From: Branchiostoma floridae
Lineage: Eukaryota; Chordata; Leptocardii; Amphioxiformes; Branchiostomatidae
Assembly (NCBI RefSeq): GCF_000003815.2
Contig: NC_049981.1
Coordinates: 16,873,781-16,937,780 of the forward strand
Length of the DNA: 64,000 nt
Direction: 5' to 3'
This document shows positions 12,301-21,300 of the stretch, piece after piece. The translations under genes and the position numbers were made by a program. How positions within the stretch are numbered: the first letter of the stretch is position 1; every line of letters begins with the position of its first letter. The notes beneath the pieces were generated by a model. That model was not told the origin of the DNA. It was given only the letters and a program-made list of their open reading frames with translations, and searched no databases.

Positions 12301-15300
12301 TACTTATAAAGTAGATATTGTTAAGTTTAGAGCTTCATTTCTTTGATTTAACATGTGCTTATTTTTGTGCAATTCTTGTAATTCTAGATGTCCCATATGA
12401 GATCATCACCTACACCAGCGATGTTTCGGGTGCGGGAACGGATGCAGACGTTTACATCGTACTGTTTGGAAGGGACACACAAACTGAACAGAAAAGTCTC
12501 TGTGCAAACAAGAAGGAAAGGAAGGAAAAGTTTGAGAAAGCCCAGAAGGACATCTTTATTGTTGAGGTCAGCTTCTTCTTTCTTACTGCATGTAACAATG
12601 TATCTTCTGATCTTATGACATGGTGGCTTGGTGGCCTTGTTCACACTGGAGCTGGGGTTGTTGAGACATGTGTAGGTTCTGGATTCAAATTTCAAGCTGG
12701 ACCCTCGGATTGGACATAAGGCCAGAGGTCCCATGTTGAGAGTCACTCATGAATCACATTGAACAGTCCAACACACTTACAAATAATATCCTTTTCAGTG
12801 GGAATGGATCAAACCTTTTAGTCCAGGCATACGCATTTACTGATTGTGCAAAATTTGTGTGTAATGCCTATATTTGGTATACCAGTTATAGGATGGGAAA
12901 AAGACCAATATAAAATTTATGTAATTCATTTTTGTTAGACATAAAAGTAGGTCTCAAAGTATGTATTTTGATGTAAAACAAGTGTAAGCCTAAGGATGTG
13001 TCATCCCCACATGTCATGTCTTGACAGTTGCTATGGCAACAGAGCTGTTTTCACCAGGGCAGTCCATATTGACATTCCCTCAGTTAGGCTGATGAAATCA
13101 CTGATGACAGACCTCTTACTCAAGGCACAAAAATCCAATATTTATCCTGATTTGCTAAGATTTGCCCCAAGACAGAGTAGACTTCTAATCCTGTGTACTT
13201 CAAGACTTCCCGTGTTTGACCTTGAATATATTTGCTGTTATCTTGTTCTAGATGGAGGATGTTGGAGACCCCATTGAGAAGATCAGAATAGGGCATGATG
13301 GGAAAGGCTGGGGAGCAGGCTGGCATCTGGAGAAGGTGGAGGTTCGCAGACTGACAGATGACAAGAAGGTACAGCTGTGTTTTGGACTAAAGGTTTTAGA
13401 ATGTATTTGATAAAACTTTTTATAGCCCTATAACTTTTTATAACTTTTTATATGAATTGAAGATTACTTTTGACCTTGTGCAACTCAGGAATGAACTTTG
13501 ACTGTCCATGTTCTAATTGATGTTTCTTTACAATAATGTTTTCATTTTTGAGGTAAATGTCATAATCATTAAAATGATTTAAAAAAATACAATGTATGAT
13601 GCTTCTGTCTACTAAAGGAGGCATAATCCTAACGACCCCGAAGATCATTTTGTCTGTGCCCTCATATCTCTCTTAAAATACACTTTCTTCCAGGGTTCAA
13701 TCACGTATACCTTCCCATGTAAGCGGTGGCTAGCCCGAGGTGAGGATGATGGAGAAATTGTACGGGAACTCCTGCCAGATAAGATCATGGAGGAGAAAAC
13801 CAGGAAAGACGGGAGCATGAAGAAAAAGGAAATCAAACACGATGCCTTAGAAAGTAAGAATATTGCTTTTTTGAAAATTATTCACCAAATTGATTTTTTT
13901 ACTTCAATGACAGACTTGTATGGGTTTGTTTTACAAATATAGAGCAACTTCCTTGGAAGTTATGATTGCATAAAACTTTAGGATAAAGAGGTTGAAATGT
14001 ACTGTATTAAGAAATAATGACTAGGGATTTTAGTTTGAGGTAAAAAGCAGCTAATGATATATTGTCAATGATGAAGTTTATCTCCTCAATTTATCTACTA
14101 GTATACACATTACATTGTCATTGATGGTTTTCAGTACCAAGGCCAGGTCCGTTGTTTTGTTGACACAGTTCAGCACTATGGGTGCTTTTCATTTCCATAG
14201 TAGGCCATACTAAGGACAAATGTATTTTTTCCAACCTTTCCAGTGAAACAGTACCAAGTGTTGGTGTACACGGGTGATGTGAAGGGAGGGGGAACTGATG
14301 CTAACGTCTTCATAAACATCTTTGGAGAAAATGGTGACACGGGAGAGAGAAAACTCAACAAGTCAGAGACTCATATGGACAAGTTTGAACGTGGACAGGT
14401 ATGAAGTGCTCACTTTTAGCAGATGATTTGTGATTGTTTCTGTAAGGTTTGTCTGATAAAGTTGTGGAGACTTAAACAATACATTTCTCATGTACTTTTG
14501 AGCTCACATACTGAAGAAGTTACAAAAAATGTTTATCATTCATAAAGATTAAGTGCCATGAATGTATTCAAGTAATGTCTGATTGTATCATATATTAACA
14601 ATCTTTATGCAACTAGTTTTTGGTATTGTTAAAAGTTTGTAATTTTCTGCAAGTGTTCCTAAGGGACAGTAATGGGTGCAGTGATACCATAATGTGACTA
14701 TCTGTATTAATTCAGTTCTGTACTGTATCACTCAAGCCGGTTTAAATTACTAAGGTTTAGCCAAGCTAATAGTTTTGTGTCCAGCCTAATATAACTGTTG
14801 TTATGCATGTCTATGAGAAGCCACTAATTTTCTCCCAAGCATGTTGGCAATCTAAACAAAACACACAATGCTGTTATTCTGTGCACATTTCTTGATCACC
14901 TGCATATTGCATTTTGCTTGACCTTGCCATTTAGAGCTTTCACAGCTTGAAAGCTTGAGATGTAAGGCCAAAAAACTCACAATTTTCCAAATATCTTGCT
15001 CCCCTCCCCATGCATGGCAGAGTACTGAGGTAATCCTTTTGAAATCTCTGGGTTCAAAATCACCATTCAGAAGACTTTTGTGTGACCATGGTGCCTTTTG
15101 CTCCATGTATTGCACAAGCAAACACTTTGTGGCCAAGATTTATCAACACTTGCACATTTGCATCTGTCTTCAATAGTGTGAAATGCACTGGTTTCGGGTT
15201 AGCAAATTAAATGGTGCTACATTATGTCATGACATAGTTTGGATAGTGTAATGTTATCATATGTAATATCATTGACATTTGTTTGTGCTTTATTCAGGAT

Positions 15301-18300
15301 CAACTTTGGGCTAGAACTAAACTTCCAGAATTTGCCCAACTTACTCTCAACACCTAATTGTATACAGTCAGCTGACCAGTCAAATAGAAAAAGAAAAAAA
15401 AGAACTAAATTTGACTGGTTATTTGTTTGTAACAGGTCATTTCTTTTAATTCATGATGACTGTGTTGTCATGATGACTAGGTAGGCAGGTGTTAAGTTGG
15501 CACTTTACAAAGGGGTTATATACATTTTTTATACATGTATAGTAAGGTGTTTTGACACTGGTGTTGGAAGATTTAGTATGTATTGAAATAGCTGATAAAC
15601 TGCAAATAAAAATTACATTAATTATAAATTTATTTTTGTGTATAATAGTGATCTGATGCTTGTAACTGGGTGGTATTTTCACATTTCAAGAAGTGGTACT
15701 TTTTGCGTTGGTGGGATGATGTGTGTTAACCCTCCTTGTGCAAAGTAATGATTAGTAGTGTTTTGGTACATGAACACGTGTTGTCATCAAGAAGATTAAG
15801 ATTAATGTCTGGACCAATCAATAGTTTATTTCTGGCATGTTATGAATGAAGACTTTTTACCTGAAACATAGTACAATTGTAGCATCATTCATTCTTGTAC
15901 TGTTAATTACTGTTTTGGGAAGACTTGTAATTTTGTGTATTTCCTGTCTCAATTTTTTTCAAAGAATTGTATTGATTTATTATTATTGTCCTTTCGTTCA
16001 CCACAGGTAGACAAGTTCCAGCTAGAAGCAGTTGACCTTGGGAAGGTTTTCAAGGTCAAGATCCGCCATGACAACGCCATGTTGAACCCTGCGTGGTTCC
16101 TGGACAAGGTCGAGGTTGTTGACCTGGCTGACCAGGAGACTTTCGTGTTCCACTGTGAGCGCTGGCTGGGCAAGAACAAGGATGATGGGAAACTGGAGAG
16201 GTCACTCTATGTCAAGGTCAGATTTTATGATTACCTTCACAGAAGGGAAACATATTGTTTTTTTCTCTGTTTCTTCTTCCTGTTCTTCTTCTACAAACAA
16301 ATTAGATCAATGACCTGAACCAGACAGCTGTCACCATGTCTACTGAAGGTGTGTCAAATACTCACTGTGGTGTTGGATCACATAATGCAACAACTCACAG
16401 CTAGGAGGGAGACAGAGGGGATGGTCATCATATAGAATGAATGTGGTTGAGTAATAATTAACAGAGCAGTAGTTCATTAGGCTTGACAAAGAAACAAAAC
16501 AAACAAGAGTCTCATTCAAACTTTTCTCTTTTTACATTGTATGCCTGCTAGGGCTATGAGGGTGACACATCCAGCACATCGTCTCGCAGGAGCTCCTTTG
16601 GTGGCAGCCAGCTGTCGCTGAAAAGTACCAGCCCAAGTCTGAAGAGGAAGAACTCCAGAGGGTCCCTTATGGATGAGACAATACCAGAGGGACCTTGTAA
16701 GAACAATACCTTCAGTCACTACATATAGCTTTTGAACAGATACATGTGAATTATCTATGTAAGAGACATTGGCTAAATCATATCAACTGTTACCATTCAA
16801 TCTTGACTTTCAAATACCCCATAGATGAATGTTTCCTCTCATCTCTCTCTGCAGAATTCACTGGCAGTCCAGTTGATAGACAATAATTTGATTATTTACC
16901 TAAAATATTCAAGGTTCAGATTGATTCAGAGTTGCCCTGTTACATAGTAATGAAGAGTGACCCAGCATTTGGAAGTTTGATACCAGTTGCACTGTCATGA
17001 TACTTTTTCCTCCCTGTGATTCCCTACAATGTAAAGGCTGTGACAGGAGGTGGGACAACAATAAATGCCAACCCTTACTCTTCTCTTGAAATATGATATT
17101 CCTAAACACTGTGATACCTTTTCCTCCTAGTGATTCCCTACAATGTGAAGGTAGTGACAGGAGGTGGAGATGACAACGGGACCAACGCCAACCCTTACAT
17201 CATTATCATGGGACCCAAGAAGAAGACAACAGGCAGGATTCCTCTGGATCTGGAGGACAAGAGCAAGTTTGATCCCGCATCTGTGGAGACCTTTGCAATA
17301 GAAGGGGTGGATGTTGGAGATGTCAAGAGGATAGAGGTACGTTTAACACCGTGCTGTGTAACAATCTGTGCACTCAGAGGTCCTTGGTTCAAATCCCTAG
17401 TAGGTCCTGATATTGTGTCCTTGGGAAACATACTCCCCTCAGATAAGAATAAGTACCTAGCTGTGGACATTGTACATTTGTTCATTTACCTGATCTGTCA
17501 AATACTTACATAATGACAGAAAAAGAAGAGAACTTTTGGAGCCAAATGTAACCAAAACAGACAAAACTTTAGACAAAAGTAAAAAGAAAGAATGTGTTCT
17601 TGTAGCAAAAATCTCATACATCTTGTAGGCATATTTATGTCTTGAAAACCTTTGTAGTACTTGCATTATGATGTACCTTGTTGTAATCGCTACTTTCAAC
17701 AACTGCAGTTTGGCCATGATGGTGTGCTGCCAGGCCAGGGGTGGTTTGTCAAGGAGGTGGAGTTAGACGTGCCCACCGCTGGAAAGCACTACTACTTTCC
17801 CTGCAAGAGGTGGCTGGCTAAGGACAAAGAGGACGGACTGATCTCCCGTGTTCTCACACTACAGGATGCAGAGAGCACCATGCTCAGCTACACTCCCAGT
17901 AAGTAGCACCTTAAGCCCATGCCTTACAGTGAGAAATAGACATAAAGCAAGGAAGAAAACAACAACACTAAGCACAATAGTCATGGCGCATGAAATTAGG
18001 TGAAGCTAGAGTGAAGTGCAGCTAGCATGGAAGAAAAACTGAGGCAGAGAAAAGAACTTTGCAGCAGACCTGAGTCAGCTTACAGAGACTGCCATTTTCA
18101 TATAGAACTGTTTAGCCTATAGTGACCGCCTGTCTTCTTTATACCATGATCATTTTCTTCAAAGTAACTATAGACAGGTGTAGTGGCTACAATATATAAA
18201 AATGTACTTTGCATAAAGGTTAAATTCTTGCTTCACTGCTTTCTTTCATTTGTTTTTAAACAGTCCTTCAAAATCTGATTTGATTTGTGTTTATCTTTTG

Positions 18301-21300
18301 CCACTAGTGGTGCCGTATGAGGTAACAGTGTACACGGGTGATATAAGCAGTGGTGGCACCGACGGGAAAATCACCATGACTGTGTTTGGCTCTGGTGGCA
18401 CCACTCAGGAGATACCACTTGAGAAAGGGGAGGACAGATTTGAGAGGGGAAAGGTCGACATCCTTCGGGTGAGTATCTATTGAGGTAACAGCCCTCTGAA
18501 AGTTTGCTATCAATGACAAAAGGGACATACAAGACAAACAGGCAACTACTGCCACACCGCTTGCCTACAAAGCTGGTGTGTTACACTTAAGGGCTGTCCT
18601 ACCAGCTATACAGATACAGATGCTGATCTCAATTTCATTTTAAGATACATGTTTGGTCAAAGCTGCCAATGACTGAAAATGAAACATGACTGTCAGACTT
18701 TCTTCAATGGCAACAAATACAATGGGGTCAACCATGACTCACATACATGTGTGTATTTCAGTCATGCAAGCACACCGGGTTTGGTTTCACGTAGTGGATT
18801 CATTCAAGTTTACACTTTTATTATAAAGATATGCAACAGCTGTTGAATTGTTTCCATTGTTAACATGTTACAGATGGAGTTAGATGACGTTGGTGAGTTG
18901 AAGAAGATTCGAGTCAGCCACAATGGGAAGGGCAGTAGGCCTGACTGGTACTTAGAAAAGGTGAGTCTGTGCGTGCACATAGATATAATGCATCTCTACA
19001 ATTGTACTAGTTAGAAACTTTCTGTAAAAGCTTTCCTGTATTCCTTGAGTAAAATTTGAAGTTAGATTCAGTATACAGAATTTCAGCTCTGAAGAAAGGA
19101 AATAAGGTTTGTAATTTGCTGACATTCTCCTTTAAAACTGTGTACATTTACTCAAATTTTGGAGGCACAAAGGAAAGTGCATGATTATTATTGAGCACCC
19201 AGTATTTCAAGCAATGTTGTCAGATTGTTGGCCATGACAAAATTTGACCTGTGACCTATTACATGCAAAGGGAGCAATATACCTACTGATTATGATTACC
19301 TACTAGGCTATTGCTGTAGCTGATAACAATGTTTATCATAATGATTGTGTCTCATTTTCTCAATGTAGATTACTTTAAGGAACCAAGACTCTGGGGAACT
19401 CTCAGTGTTCATCTTAGATGACTGGATCTCCAAGAATAAAGGAGATGGCCAGCTGACCAAGGACATCCCTGCTAGTGTTGGTGGCAAAGCAACTATCAAG
19501 AGTAAGTTTTAACCAGAACACATTGGGCTTACCGTAGTCCATATTGAAACTGTTTAATATATAACCTTTTCTCTGCTGAAGTAAGCAGGGAGAAGGTTAG
19601 CAATAGGACAGTCGTCTGCAGATTATAGTGGGGGGAAAACTCTTCATCCAAATCCATATTGAAACTCAGTAACTATTATTTGATTAATTTTCTTCCTGCT
19701 GAAGCAGCCTTTTGGCACTGAACTAGTATTGGGCAGCAGTTAGGCAGCAGAGAGAAGGTTACAAAATGAATAGATTAACATTGTGCTACAGTTTATCTCT
19801 GGATAATAAGTTAAAAATGACATCACCCTTGGAGGGGATGGTAATGCATGATGACTTTGTAATAGTTAAACATTTGCTACTGTCTACATGGTTGTGTATC
19901 TCTGGATTATAGAAATTTTGAAATAGAATCTTTCTGCGATAACTCCCCGTTACATGACTTGGCTTGAATTGTAACAGAAATCTGATCTATTCAGCAACAT
20001 CTTTTTGTCTCATTTTTTTTTTCATTGTGAAACAACCAGAGGGGCGAGTAAGAACAGAAAGAAACAACACCCCGACTCCCGGGATTCGAACCCGCGCCAA
20101 ACCCGGGCAGCCGGATCACAAATCGAACGTGCAAACCGTTCGGCCATAAAGGCTTAAGCCGTTAGGCGTCTTCGGTTTAGCAGTCCTTGAACACCACTGT
20201 TACACTACTCCCCCTTTTCTTTTCAAGATTCGTCCTCGAATCTCCGAGTTCGACATCCCTGTGTGGCACATACTAGCCTGTTACTCACAGGGTCGGCATG
20301 GGAACCAGTGAAACAACCAGAGGGGCGAGTAAGAACAGAAAGAAACAACACCCCGACTCCCGGGATTCGAACCCGCGCCAAACCCGGGCAGCCGGATCAC
20401 AAATCGAACGTGCAAACCGTTCGGCCATAAAGGCTTAAGCCGTTAGGCGTCTTCGGTTTAGCAGTCCTTGAACACCACTGTTACAATTGTTATTTGTCAT
20501 GTACTGACAGTCAATGGATACTATAAGCAATCATAAACTACGTACAAGGTCTCGGNNNNNNNNNNNNNNNNNNNNNNNNNNNNNNNNNNNNNNNNNNNNN
20601 NNNNNNNNNNNNNNNNNNNNNNNNNNNNNNNNNNNNNNNNNNNNNNNNNNNNNNNNNNNNNNNNNNNNNNNNNNNNNNNNNGAAACCAAACTGATGTCTT
20701 TAAGTTCCCTGATATGTTGAGTCTTGGAGACCTGCACAAGTGTAGGGTGTGGCATGACAGTAAAGGTAAGGATTTTCTACATTTGACTTAAAGTTTACTC
20801 TCAATATGCTAAGGTAGCCATTTGTTTGGCACCAAATTTGAAAGTTTCAAAAACATGTCTTAGATTGAATAAAAACAGACAATATTGAGGTGAACGGAGA
20901 AGAATACAGGAATTACATGACTGTACAGATAAGGCAAGGACTATCATGATTTGTCTGAATGGGCAGAAATTAAAAAAAAAGGGTTTGATACTTGATATTC
21001 AGTCAGAAATTGTTTGAATGTTAAAAGCTCTATATAAATCCAAATGTCTTACAACTTGCTTACTTGCATGGATGCCATAATTCATTGCTCTAACTTACTG
21101 TCGTTCCCTTGTCATCTACCCCCCCCCCCATACTTCTGAAGCATGTTACCTGGCAGCTATATCATTAGGTTAGGTAATAGTTGGTGAGCATGTAATGTTT
21201 GCTAATCTAACTTTTTTTAGTTTGTGAATGACAAAGTTTGAATTACAAATCCTCTTGGATTAAAACTGTACATATTAGCATCTTCATTGTTATTACCTTT

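Larger units (their letters stand above)
20028..20485 (-). mobile_element. Miniature LTR retrotransposon (TRIM) with tRNA-like sequence in its LTRs
   Basis: Two direct repeats of 177 bp (20028-20204 and 20309-20485) appear identical by eye and each has TG...CA ends. They flank a 104-bp interior. ATTG occurs immediately outside both ends (20024-20027 and 20486-20489), a target-site duplication. Read on the minus strand, one base after the 5' LTR comes TGGTTCCCATGCCG, which matches the complement of the tRNA-Glu 3' end at 13 of 14 bases as I recall that tRNA. GAAAAGAAAAGGGGGAG lies just before the 3' LTR as a polypurine tract. No coding capacity. It is inserted antisense in a LOXHD1 intron. Confidence 0.88.

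Noticed and set aside
16306-16348. A 43-nt open segment with splice-like borders between LOXHD1 exons 16007-16216 and 16552-16696
   Set aside because: Including it shifts the next exon into a frame with an immediate TGA; skipping it keeps phase and an open frame. It could only be a poison exon.
20070-20434. Two intact tRNA genes on the minus strand
   Set aside because: A and B boxes are good, but the acceptor stem does not pair and both copies lie inside LTR-like repeats.
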